Positions 8,487 through 14,214 of a stretch of DNA of 16,935 bases are shown in pieces. The notes under the pieces were generated by a model. That model made no database searches. It had not been told where the DNA came from and was given only the letters and a program-made list of their open reading frames with translations. The position numbers were made by a program, and so were the translations under genes. The stretch covers positions 1-16,935 of the forward strand of contig CAKSZY010000036.1 in the NCBI GenBank assembly GCA_934526015.1. Direction: 5' to 3'. The DNA comes from an uncultured Dokdonella sp. GTDB taxonomy: Bacteria; Pseudomonadota; Gammaproteobacteria; Xanthomonadales; Rhodanobacteraceae. Positions within the stretch are counted from its first letter, which is position 1; each line of letters starts with the position of its first letter.

Positions 8487-8542
8487 AAACGGGGTCAGGT
8501 TCACTTCCTGTGGCAGCCAGGGAAGTGAACTTGGCTCCGTTT
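8487..8542 (+). repeat. Long REP-like hairpin with U-rich 3' flank
   Basis: The left arm 8487-8508 (AAACGGGGTCAGGTTCACTT plus CC) pairs with the right arm 8521-8542 across all 22 positions around a 12-nt loop. Nineteen pairs are Watson-Crick. The other three differ only by transitions and become G-U wobbles in RNA. The right arm runs into TTTTTCGTTTT, so as RNA from the protease gene side this could act as a rho-independent terminator. The GGGGTCAGGTTCAC core resembles sequences found near REP-associated tyrosine transposases and stray REP elements in Xanthomonadales; that link is from memory. A degenerate half copy is at 9387-9410. Confidence 0.8.
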
Positions 8543-8709
8543 TTCGTTTTGCTCGAGGCTCCCGCCGAGCAGGAGAGCTATCGCTTCGCATTCTCCGACG
8601 CGAGAACGCCGGTGCAGAAGAAGTTCCGTTTCGTGGACTTCCACAAGCTGACCTGCCAGCTCCTGCTCGGCGAGACCCCGTGCTCGCTCCCGACACGAGC
8701 CGATGTCGG

Positions 8710-8736
8710 AATGTGCTAATGTGGGTTTGGTACATT
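8710..8736 (+). promoter_or_regulatory. Candidate parDE promoter and ParD operator
   Basis: AATGTG occurs as a direct repeat at 8710-8715 and 8718-8723, and ACATT at 8732-8736 is inverted to them. GCTAAT (8715-8720) could be the -10 box, with CCGACA (8690-8695) as a weak -35 at 19-bp spacing. ParD of RK2 is known to repress its own operon by binding upstream repeats. The assignment here is inference from position. Confidence 0.4.
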
Positions 8737-8749
8737 GCGAGGCTTGAGC

Positions 8750-9004
8750 ATGAGTCGCCTGACCATTGACATTACCGATCAGCAACATCGGAACCTGAAA
8801 GCCTTGGCCGCGCTGCAAGGCAAAACCATCCGTCAATACGCGATCGAACGTCTGTTTCCAGACGATGTGATCGGCGATTCGGCTTGGCTGGAACTGAAGG
8901 CGCTGCTGGCTGCACGTGTCGAAGCGGGCCTGACGGGCAAGGTGTCCAACAAGAATGTGGCTCAAATTCTGGGTGAAGAACTCGCGCAGGAACGCGGTGC
9001 TTGA
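8750..9004 (+). CDS. parD: Antitoxin ParD, RK2 type
   Basis: 84 aa ribbon-helix-helix antitoxin. The opening MSRLTIDITDQQHRNLKALA and the following GKTIRQYAIERLFP (24-37) match my recollection of RK2/RP4 plasmid ParD almost residue for residue. Residues 1-45 form the DNA-binding dimer. The C-terminal half (AWLELKALLAARVEAGLTGK through EELAQERGA) is the flexible ParE-binding part. It neutralises ParE and represses the operon. ATG 8750 is chosen because GAGG ends 7 bp upstream; a TTG at 8735 would add five residues. It overlaps parE by four bases. Codon use is less GC-biased than in neighbours, consistent with acquisition by transfer. Confidence 0.93.
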   Translation: MSRLTIDITDQQHRNLKALAALQGKTIRQYAIERLFPDDVIGDSAWLELKALLAARVEAGLTGKVSNKNVAQILGEELAQERGA

Positions 9005-9306
9005 GGGGCTATGCGCTGACCGACGAGGCCGAAGCCGATCTGCGATCCATCATCCGCCGTACGCGCAAAACCTGGGGCAACGATCAGGTGCGCCGCTATG
9101 TGGATTTCTTGGAGCAGGGCATGGCGCGACTGGCTGCCGGGGAAGGTCCGTGCAGGGAAATGAGCGAAATCCATCCGCGCTTGCGGATGACTCACTGCGA
9201 ACACCATTACCTGTTCTGTCTGCCGCGCGATGATGCGCCCGCCCTGATCGTGGCCATTCTGCACGAACGCATGGACTTGATGGTCCGGTTGATCGGCAGG
9301 CTTTGA
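9001..9306 (+). CDS. parE: Toxin ParE, RelE/ParE superfamily gyrase inhibitor
   Basis: 101 aa. ParE toxins block DNA gyrase and stop replication unless bound by ParD. The protein carries the expected pattern: LTDEAEADLRSIIRRTRKTW at the N terminus, QVRRYVDFLEQGMARLAAGE, then MSEIHPRLRMTHCEHHYLFC and the conserved end AILHERMDLMVRL. It closely resembles RK2 ParE in length and motifs. The only sensible start is TTG 9001, which overlaps the parD stop as TTGA; the nearby ATG 9011 is out of frame and hits a stop after two codons. The weak start and overlap imply translational coupling, keeping toxin below antitoxin. No truncation is visible, so it is probably functional. Confidence 0.93.
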   Translation: MRGYALTDEAEADLRSIIRRTRKTWGNDQVRRYVDFLEQGMARLAAGEGPCREMSEIHPRLRMTHCEHHYLFCLPRDDAPALIVAILHERMDLMVRLIGRL

Positions 9307-9611
9307 GTAGCGCCTCGCGTGTTCGATCCTCGCGGATGTCGCGCTGCCCTTGTGGAGTGGATCGGAGCATCCCTGGACTGCAGGATAACGGGGGCAGGTC
9401 AACTTGCCTGGACAGAGTGGTTGGATCGGATGGCGGAGCCTCAGGACACCCGTCATTCCCGTGATTTGTGGGGTCCTTCACCGGCCAGTCCCCGAGGAAG
9501 CGGTGGGATCAGGGGGGCAGGACGGACGCTTGCGATACGGTTGCATACTCCGATGATGGACAGGTTGCCCTCCGTGCCCGGTTTCCCGGCGTCGTTTTCT
9601 TTCCGTACCGC
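9307..9611 (+). other. Non-coding gap between parE and the pseudouridine synthase gene
   Basis: No gene is supported. A 105-codon open frame (9319-9636) lacks a ribosome binding site and any recognisable motif and overlaps the next start. The region contains the degenerate repeat half copy at 9387-9410. It also has two similar GGATCGGA-containing patches (about 9358-9366 and 9424-9431). No convincing promoter was found. Confidence 0.4.
9387..9410 (+). repeat. Degenerate half copy of the 8487 hairpin repeat
   Basis: AACGGGGGCAGGTCAACTTG plus CCTG aligns with 8488-8510 at 20 of 24 positions with one gap. It also contains an imperfect palindrome of its own (GGCAGGTCAACTTGCC). With the full hairpin on the other side it brackets parDE. 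Confidence 0.55.
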
Positions 9612-10340
9612 ATGCCATCGCGAAGCGCGCCGGTGAAGCTTCTGCGCCACATCGCCAACCTCGGCTACGGCAGTCGTCGCGAGGTGCAGGCGATGTTCCG
9701 CGAGGGGCGCATCACCGATGCCGGGGGCGAGGTGCTGTATGCCGACGACGTCGTCGCGCACGAGCGTGTGCGCATCGACGGCGAGCCGCTCGATCCGCCG
9801 CCCGGCCTCGTCCTCATGCTCAACAAGCCGCTCGGCGCGACCTGCTCGATGCGCGATGCCGGTCGCATCGTCCACGACCTGTTGCCGTCGCGCTGGCGTG
9901 CGCGCTCGCCGGCGTTGTCGACGGTGGGCCGGCTCGACCGCGACACCTCGGGTCTGCTGCTGCTGACCGACGACGGCGCCTTGCTGCACCGGATCATCTC
10001 GCCGCGCCAGCATGTGCCGAAAGTGTACGAGGCCGAACTGGCCGGGGACCTGCGCGGCGACGAGGGCGCGCTGTTCGCCAGCGGCAGGCTCATGCTCGAT
10101 GCGGAAACGACGCCGCTGGAGCCGGCGTGGCTGGAAGTGCTCGACGCGCGTCATGCGCGCCTGACGGTCACCGAAGGGCGCTACCACCAGGTACGGCGCA
10201 TGTTCGCCGCGACCGGCAACCGCGTCGAGCGCCTGCATCGTTCGCGCATCGGCGAGCTCGAACTCGGCGACCTCGCGCCGGGGGCTTGGCGCGTGCTCGA
10301 TCCTGACGATGTCGCGCAGGTGTTTGCGCTGCCCTCGTAG
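9612..10340 (+). CDS. RsuA/RluB/E/F-family rRNA pseudouridine synthase
   Basis: 242 aa. It isomerises a specific uridine of ribosomal RNA to pseudouridine. An N-terminal S4 RNA-binding domain (about 9-55; LLRHIANLGYGSRREVQAMF) is followed by the catalytic domain. The latter has LNKPLGATCS (70-79), the catalytic loop VGRLDRDTSGLLLLTDDG with nucleophile Asp109, and the late family motif EGRYHQVRRMF. This layout and length fit RsuA (16S U516) best; RluE and RluB/F share the fold, so the exact target base is uncertain. ATG 9612 is preferred. The in-frame GTG at 9633 (opening MKLLRHIANLG) is a reasonable alternative, and neither has a strong ribosome binding site. The TAG stop lies inside a downstream palindromic repeat. 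Confidence 0.88.
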   Translation: MPSRSAPVKLLRHIANLGYGSRREVQAMFREGRITDAGGEVLYADDVVAHERVRIDGEPLDPPPGLVLMLNKPLGATCSMRDAGRIVHDLLPSRWRARSPALSTVGRLDRDTSGLLLLTDDGALLHRIISPRQHVPKVYEAELAGDLRGDEGALFASGRLMLDAETTPLEPAWLEVLDARHARLTVTEGRYHQVRRMFAATGNRVERLHRSRIGELELGDLAPGAWRVLDPDDVAQVFALPS

Positions 10341-10453
10341 GCTTGCTCCGCTGCTTGTCCACGGTTTCGCTCAACGCCTCAGCCGAGCAAGCTTGGCTCT
10401 ACAAAAGCGCGCACGATGCAGTGCTTTTGTAGAGCGGAGCTCGCTCCGCTGCC
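10337..10453. repeat. Compound hairpin of the GAGCGGAGCTCGCTCCGCTGC family
   Basis: Three copies of a second repeat family lie together: GTAGGCTTGCTCCGCTGC (10337-10354), an inverted copy around 10379-10402 (CAGCCGAGCAAGCTTGGCTC), and 10429-10453 (GTAGAGCGGAGCTCGCTCCG, then CTGCC). The last two pair through a perfect 13-bp stem: GCTCTACAAAAGC 10396-10408 with GCTTTTGTAGAGC 10423-10435, around a 14-nt loop. The arms extend the stem imperfectly to almost 30 bp. There is no T-run, so this is a repeat rather than a plain terminator. The rsuA-like stop codon is part of the first copy. Confidence 0.8.
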
Positions 10454-10492
10454 CTTGCGGCTTCGTTCCAATCTCGAGAAACGCATGCGGGT

Positions 10493-10680
10493 CCCTTCGC
10501 CCCGCGCAGCGGGGAGAAGGTGGTGCGGCAGCACCGGATGAGGGGCCGTGGGAGGTGGGGTGCGTTTGACGTTGCAGCCGTGCGCACGCGCGACTTCATC
10601 GGCGGCTGCAGAAAAGGCCCGAAAGCGCCCCTCATCCGCCCTGCCGGGCACCTTCTCCCCGTCGCAACGGGGAGAAGGGA
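10493..10680 (+). repeat. Palindromic module copy M
   Basis: Complete ~188-bp module, inverted relative to the copies at 17-459. It has left hairpin CCCTTCGCCCCGCGCAGCGG plus GGAGAAGG, then GGTGCGGCAGCACCGGATGA and GGGGC. The interior (CCGTGGGAGGTGGGGTGCGT through TTCATCGGCGGCTGC) matches the left-array interior in reverse complement. The right arm is GCCCCTCATCCGCCCTGCCG, ending in hairpin CTTCTCCCCGTCGCAACGGG with GAGAAGGG. Confidence 0.88.
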
Positions 10681-10852
10681 CCAGCATGCGTTTTCACCAG
10701 GGTGCAGCCTTGCATTCTTGCGACAGCGCCAGCCTCCCTTCTCCCCGTCGCAACGGGGAGAAGGGACAGGCATGCGTTTTCACCAGAGTGCAGCTTGCAT
10801 TCTTGCGACAGCGCCAGCCTTCCTTCGCCCCGCGCAGCGGGGAGAAGGGACA
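10651..10852 (+). repeat. Tandem hairpin-spacer units of ~86 bp
   Basis: The module's right hairpin at 10651 is followed by two more hairpins at 10737 and 10822, giving periods of 86 and 85 bp. The spacers (CAGGCATGCGTTTTCACCAG, then GTGCAGCTTGCATTCTTGCG and ACAGCGCCAGCC) are almost identical to each other. They also match the reverse complement of the spacers in the left array. The last hairpin is of the CGCGCAGCGGGG loop type, the other two of the GTCGCAACGGGG type. Confidence 0.88.
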
Positions 10853-10899
10853 GGCATGCGCCAACTCCTGCTTGCACCGCTGCATTCCAATGCATTTTT

Positions 10900-11014
10900 G
10901 GAGCTTGCTCCGCTGCCTCGGCTTTGGTTCTTTTGCGAAGTCTCAGCCGAGCAAGTTCGGCACTACAGAGGCTGGCGTGGTCCAGCACGTTTGTGGAGCG
11001 GCTTGCTCGCCTGC
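10900..11014. repeat. Second cluster of the GAGC...GCTC repeat family
   Basis: GGAGCTTGCTCCGCTGCC (10900-10917), inverted copy AGCCGAGCAAGTTCGGCACT (10945-10964), and TTGTGGAGCGGCTTGCTCGC plus CTGC (10991-11014). Order and orientation match the group at 10337-10453, so the two groups look like copies of one compound element lying either side of the module array. Confidence 0.7.
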
Positions 11015-11049
11015 CCGGGGCGTTCGCGAGATCCCGGCGTCCTGGTTCC

Positions 11050-11877
11050 TCAACGCGCGAGCACGAGCCCTTCCGGCAGCGTCAATGTCGCCGCGATCGG
11101 CAGGTGGTCGGAGACGAGGTGGGGCAGGGTGCGCAGTTCGTCGAGGGCGAGCGATTCGGAGACGAGGATGTGGTCGATCGCGCGTTTCGGTGCCCAGCTC
11201 GGGAAGGTCGGTGGCGGTGCGTCGGGGGTGACCAGCGCCGTGCGTGCGAACAGGCTGCGCAGTTCGGGGCTTTCCACCGGCGTGTTGAGGTCGCCCATCA
11301 ACACCGCGTTCGGATGGCCCTCGAGGAGTTCGGTGATGTAGCCGAGCTGGGCCGCGCGCGCGACCGGGCCGAGCGAGAGGTGGGCGATGACCACGACCAG
11401 CGAATCGCGGCCCTCGCCGAAGCGCGTCCACAGCGCGCCGCGACCGCGGATGCGACCCGGCAGCGGGTAGTCGATGATCTCGCTCGGCTTGAGGCGGGCG
11501 AGCAGGCCGTTGCTCGAGGCGGCGACCTTGGCCATGCGCCGGTTCGGCTGGTGCGTCCAGTACGGAAAGCCGGCCACTTCGGCGAGGTACTGGGTCTGGT
11601 TCATGAAGCCCGAACGCAGGCTGCCGAAATCGGCTTCCTGCAGGCCGACCACGTCGAATTCGCCGATCAGGCCGGCCAGACCGTCGAGGTTGGCGCGCTT
11701 GCCGACCGGCACCACGTGCTTCCAGCTGTGGGTGACGTACTCGCGGTAGCGCTTGACGCTCCCGCCGCCGAGGATGTTGCAGCTCAGCAGGCGCAACCGG
11801 TTCGGCTGCGCGGGCGTCGGCACAAGGGCGGTATCGGCGGTCATCGGTTCGGCATTCGGCATGGCGGGCGGCAGCAT
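11050..11877 (-). CDS. Endonuclease/exonuclease/phosphatase-fold protein
   Basis: 275 aa metal-dependent hydrolase of the EEP (DNase I/exonuclease III/inositol phosphatase) superfamily. The substrate could be nucleic acid or a phosphoester lipid and cannot be chosen from sequence. Catalytic signatures are SCNI (Asn34), VVGLQE (Glu81, metal ligand), IAHLSLG (His166), MGDLNTP (Asp196, Asn198), AIDHIL (Asp235/His236) and SDHLP (Asp257/His258). All expected residues are present. ATG 11877 is chosen because GGAGG lies 5 bp upstream; ATG 11862 and 11844 lack such a site. There is no clear signal peptide, so it is probably cytoplasmic. It follows the CIHC DsbA gene on the same strand, but a strong hairpin lies just upstream, so it may be transcribed partly independently. 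Confidence 0.88.
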   Translation of the reverse strand: MLPPAMPNAEPMTADTALVPTPAQPNRLRLLSCNILGGGSVKRYREYVTHSWKHVVPVGKRANLDGLAGLIGEFDVVGLQEADFGSLRSGFMNQTQYLAEVAGFPYWTHQPNRRMAKVAASSNGLLARLKPSEIIDYPLPGRIRGRGALWTRFGEGRDSLVVVIAHLSLGPVARAAQLGYITELLEGHPNAVLMGDLNTPVESPELRSLFARTALVTPDAPPPTFPSWAPKRAIDHILVSESLALDELRTLPHLVSDHLPIAATLTLPEGLVLAR

Positions 11878-11898
11878 GCCTGCCTCCGCATGAACGAA

Positions 11899-11920
11899 GA
11901 GGCCGCCCGCGGGCGGCCTC
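11899..11920 (-). terminator. Perfect 22-bp palindrome downstream of the CIHC dsbA gene
   Basis: The sequence is fully self-complementary over 22 bp (core GGCCGCCCGCGGGCGGCC, flanked by GA and TC). On the minus strand it follows the dsbA stop by about 28 bp and leads into TTCGTTC, a weak U-rich tract. It is a likely partial terminator or RNA-stabilising hairpin before the EEP gene. Confidence 0.6.
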
Positions 11921-11948
11921 CATGCGGCGACAGGCGTGGCGATCCGGC

Positions 11949-12647
11949 TCACTTTTTCTTCGCGGGGGCCTTGCGGGCAGCCAGCTCCTCGGCGACCAGT
12001 TTCTCGACGAGGGCGAGCAGCTGCGGATAGCCGCCGGCCGAGGCGCCGGTGATGCGGTACTTGCCGTTGACGATGACCGTCGGCGTGCCGTCGACGCCGT
12101 ACTTCGGCACCATCTCCTTCGCCCGCGCGACCTTGCTCTCGACTTCGAACGATTCCGCCGTGGCCTTGAACTTGGCGACGTCGACGCCGTGATCGCCGTA
12201 CAGCGCGGCGATGTCGTCGAACGAGCGCAGCGGGCGCTTGTCGCGGTGCACGGCATCGAACACCGCCTGGTGCGTGCGCTCGAGCACGCCGAGCGACTGC
12301 GCGGTGTAGAACGCCCGCGCATAGGCTTCCCATTGCGCGTTGAAGATCGCCGGCATGTAGCTGAAGGTGGCGTCCTTCGGCAGCTTGGCCTTCAGCTCGT
12401 CGGCGTAGGGCTGGAAATGCGCGCAATGGATGCAGGCGTAGCTGAACACCTCGAGCACCTCGACGCGATCGCCGGCCGAGGTCGGCTGCGGCGGCTCGAC
12501 GAGGAAGTAGTTCTTGCCGACTTCGGCGGCGCCGGGCGTGGCCGCCGGTGCATGGTTGTGGCCGGCATGGTCGTCGTGGGCGGCGACGGCCGGGAATGCG
12601 CAGGCCGCGAGCAGCACGGCAAAGGCGAAAGCGAGGCGCTTGAACAT
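11949..12647 (-). CDS. DsbA-like thiol:disulfide oxidoreductase with CIHC active site
   Basis: 232 aa periplasmic thioredoxin-fold oxidase. The redox motif CIHC is at 72-75 within VLEVFSYACIHCAHF, and the cis-proline is Pro189 in GVDGTPTVIVNGKY. The family donates disulfides to exported proteins. The N-terminal signal (MFKRLAFAFAVLLAAC) could end in a lipobox (LAAC, Cys16) or be cut by signal peptidase I after FPAVA, so anchoring is unresolved. A His-rich stretch, AHDDHAGHNH (23-32), follows and could bind metal. The C terminus is basic (ARKAPAKKK). The ribosome binding site GGAG is 6 bp before the ATG. It lies 50 bp downstream of a paralogous dsbA gene, and the two share the EVLE-FSYAC and YTAQ-LG patterns, indicating an old duplication. 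Confidence 0.92.
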   Translation of the reverse strand: MFKRLAFAFAVLLAACAFPAVAAHDDHAGHNHAPAATPGAAEVGKNYFLVEPPQPTSAGDRVEVLEVFSYACIHCAHFQPYADELKAKLPKDATFSYMPAIFNAQWEAYARAFYTAQSLGVLERTHQAVFDAVHRDKRPLRSFDDIAALYGDHGVDVAKFKATAESFEVESKVARAKEMVPKYGVDGTPTVIVNGKYRITGASAGGYPQLLALVEKLVAEELAARKAPAKKK

Positions 12648-12697
12648 CGGGGACTCCGGGAATGCGGGGGCGGGGATCGGCGGGCAGCGCGGCAGGA

Positions 12698-13345
12698 TCA
12701 GCCGCCGCTGCTCTCCAGGGCGACGAGATGGCGGATCAGCGCTTCGAGGTTCTCGTAGCCGCCGGCGGTCCGGCCGCTGAAGCGGTACTTGCCGTTGACC
12801 ACGAACGCCGGCGTGCCGTCGATGCCGAGCGCCTTGACCAGCGCCTCGGCGCGCTTGAGGCGCGTCTCGATGGCGAACGAGGTCGAGGTGGCGAGGAAAT
12901 CGGAGGCGCTGACGCCGTAGCCGGCATAGAACCCGGCCAGGGCATCCATCGTCGGGGTCGCGCTGTTGATCTTCTTGTCGACGTAGATCGCGCGGAACAG
13001 GTCGGCGTGTGCCTTCTCGGCAATGCCGAGCGCCTGCGCCGTGTAGAAGCCGCGGGCGAAGATCTTCCAGGCATCAGAGCCGAACTGCACCGGCAGGTAA
13101 ACGAACGCGGCATTGGCCGGCAGCGATTTCTTGATGCTCTCGACGATCGGCGCCGCCTGGTTGCAGGCCGGGCAGGCGTAGGAGAACGCCTCGAGCACCT
13201 CCACCTTGTCGCCGGTGGCGGTCGGCTGCGGCGACTGCACGAGTTCGTAGTGCTTGCCTTCCTGCCACTGGGCCGCGTCCTGCGCATGGCTGGCGGCGGC
13301 CAGGCCGAGGCCGAACAGGAAGGCGCTCAGGATCTTTGACATCAT
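12698..13345 (-). CDS. DsbA-like thiol:disulfide oxidoreductase with CPAC active site
   Basis: 215 aa from ATG 13345, which has GGAG 5 bp upstream; the adjoining ATG 13342 is also possible. A Sec signal peptide (MMSKILSAFLFGLGLAAASH, cut about residue 21) targets it to the periplasm. The active site CPAC is at 58-61 in LEAFSYACPACNQ, and the cis-proline is Pro179 in GIDGTPAFVVNGKYRFSG. The helical insert between them is of normal DsbA size. It probably oxidises cysteine pairs in exported proteins and would need DsbB, which is not in this window. It sits 77 bp after the cytochrome c4 gene on the same strand, so co-transcription is plausible. It is a paralogue of the next gene downstream. Confidence 0.92.
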   Translation of the reverse strand: MMSKILSAFLFGLGLAAASHAQDAAQWQEGKHYELVQSPQPTATGDKVEVLEAFSYACPACNQAAPIVESIKKSLPANAAFVYLPVQFGSDAWKIFARGFYTAQALGIAEKAHADLFRAIYVDKKINSATPTMDALAGFYAGYGVSASDFLATSTSFAIETRLKRAEALVKALGIDGTPAFVVNGKYRFSGRTAGGYENLEALIRHLVALESSGG

Positions 13346-13422
13346 CGGTACTCCGGGACGGGTGCGTGCAACGCGAAAAGGGGTACGCATCCCGGCTTCG
13401 GACAACGGATGCGGCAGAAGAT

Positions 13423-14070
13423 TCACTTTGCCCGCGGGGCCGTGTGCAGACCCTGCGCGTACGAGGCAAGGGCGGCGATGTCCTGCTCGGACAGGCGCTT
13501 GACGATCTCCGGCATGATGCTGGCGTGCGCGTCGTCGCCCCAGCTGGTGCCGTTGCGCCACTCGGTCATCTTGGCCTGCACGTAGTCGGCCCACTGGCCG
13601 GCGAGCTGCGGATAGGCGGAGCCGGCCATGCCGCGTCCGTCGGGACCGTGGCAGGCCATGCAGGCCGGCACGCCGAGCTTGGCATCGCCGCCGCGGTAGA
13701 TCTGCTGGGCACGCGCGACGTAGGCCTCGTCGGCCTCGGACGGGGATGGAAGCTTGTCGGCATAGAAGGCGCCGATGTCGGCCATGTCCTGCGGGGTCAG
13801 GTCGACCACGAACGGCGCCATGATCGGATTGTCGCGCTGGCCGGACTTGAACTGGGCGAGCTGGCGGGCGATGTAGGCTTCGTTCTGGCCGGCCAGTTTG
13901 GGATACATGGCAATGGCCGAGTTGCCGTCGGCGGCATGGCAGGCCGCGCAGACCGCCGCCTTGCCTTCACCGGCCTTGGCATCGCCGGGATTGGCCGGTT
14001 CGACCGTCGCGGCCTGGGCCAGACCCGCTGCGGCGACTGCCAGCAGAGCAAAAACGCGCCGAAAAAACAT
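13423..14070 (-). CDS. Dihaem cytochrome c4
   Basis: 215 aa periplasmic electron carrier. The signal peptide ends about residue 20 (AGLAQA-AT). Two cytochrome c domains each carry a haem motif: CAACH at 41-45 and CMACH at 137-141. Likely axial methionines are Met84 (NPIMAPF) and Met186 (ASIMPEI). Repeated YPKLAGQ/YPQLAGQ segments confirm the internal duplication typical of cytochrome c4. The family passes electrons from the bc1 complex to terminal oxidases, often cbb3 type. The ribosome binding site GGAG lies 7 bp before ATG 14070. It is the first gene of the minus-strand cluster with two dsbA genes, and a strong sigma70 promoter lies upstream. Confidence 0.94.
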   Translation of the reverse strand: MFFRRVFALLAVAAAGLAQAATVEPANPGDAKAGEGKAAVCAACHAADGNSAIAMYPKLAGQNEAYIARQLAQFKSGQRDNPIMAPFVVDLTPQDMADIGAFYADKLPSPSEADEAYVARAQQIYRGGDAKLGVPACMACHGPDGRGMAGSAYPQLAGQWADYVQAKMTEWRNGTSWGDDAHASIMPEIVKRLSEQDIAALASYAQGLHTAPRAK

Positions 14071-14108
14071 ACACTGACTCCGCTAGGGGGCTGGGAATGC
14101 GTCGGTTG

Positions 14109-14126
14109 CGGTGCGCTGAAGCACCG
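14109..14126 (-). other. Leader hairpin of the cytochrome c4 transcript
   Basis: CGGTGC (14109-14114) and GCACCG (14121-14126) form a perfect 6-bp stem with a 6-nt loop. It lies inside the expected ~70-nt leader of the cytochrome gene, about 40 bp before the start codon. Confidence 0.45.
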
Positions 14127-14128
14127 GA

Positions 14129-14145
14129 CCGGCGGAAACCGCCGG
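14129..14145. promoter_or_regulatory. Perfect dyad over the predicted cytochrome c4 start site
   Basis: CCGGCGG-AAA-CCGCCGG is a 7-bp perfect inverted repeat. It directly abuts the -10 box (14146-14151), so the predicted start of transcription (about 14139) lies at its centre. That position fits a repressor operator better than an RNA hairpin, because only half would be transcribed toward the cytochrome gene. No regulator is identified. Confidence 0.5.
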
Positions 14146-14174
14146 ATTATCCGCACCCTTCCACGGGCGGTCAA
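14146..14174 (-). promoter_or_regulatory. Sigma70 promoter for the cytochrome c4 gene
   Basis: On the minus strand TTGACC (14174-14169) and GATAAT (14151-14146) each match the consensus at five of six positions and are exactly 17 bp apart. It is the best promoter in the window. It gives a leader of about 70 nt. Confidence 0.8.
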
Positions 14175-14214
14175 ACCGGCTTGCCATCGGCGATCGTAAC
14201 AGCCACGGATTTCC

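Larger units (their letters stand above)
8432..8749 (+). other. Gene-poor gap before parDE
   Basis: No gene I can support. From 8487 to 8542 there is a long hairpin repeat (own entry). The stretch 8551-8709 has a 69-codon frame (8510-8719) that begins inside the hairpin and has no ribosome binding site, so I leave it out. Lower GC and T-rich patches near 8535-8550 differ from the flanking protease gene. The parDE control region occupies the last 40 bp. Confidence 0.4.

Noticed and set aside
8510..8719. Possible 69-aa small protein before parDE
   Set aside because: It starts in the hairpin, has no ribosome binding site, and its sequence shows no motif, signal peptide or membrane segment.
9319..9636. 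105-codon frame after parE
   Set aside because: No ribosome binding site, low-complexity composition, and overlap with the start of the pseudouridine synthase gene.
10396..10435. Rho-independent terminator after the pseudouridine synthase gene
   Set aside because: The stem is strong, but neither strand has a T-run next to it, and the arms belong to a dispersed repeat family seen elsewhere in the window.
10651..10852. CRISPR array
   Set aside because: The hairpin repeats are regularly spaced, but the spacers are near-identical to each other and the period is 86 bp. No cas genes are present.
14193..14201. Extended -10 box TGTTACGAT on the minus strand upstream of the cytochrome c4 gene
   Set aside because: It is plausible as a secondary promoter, but the TTGACC-17-GATAAT pair downstream is much closer to consensus, so I kept only that one.
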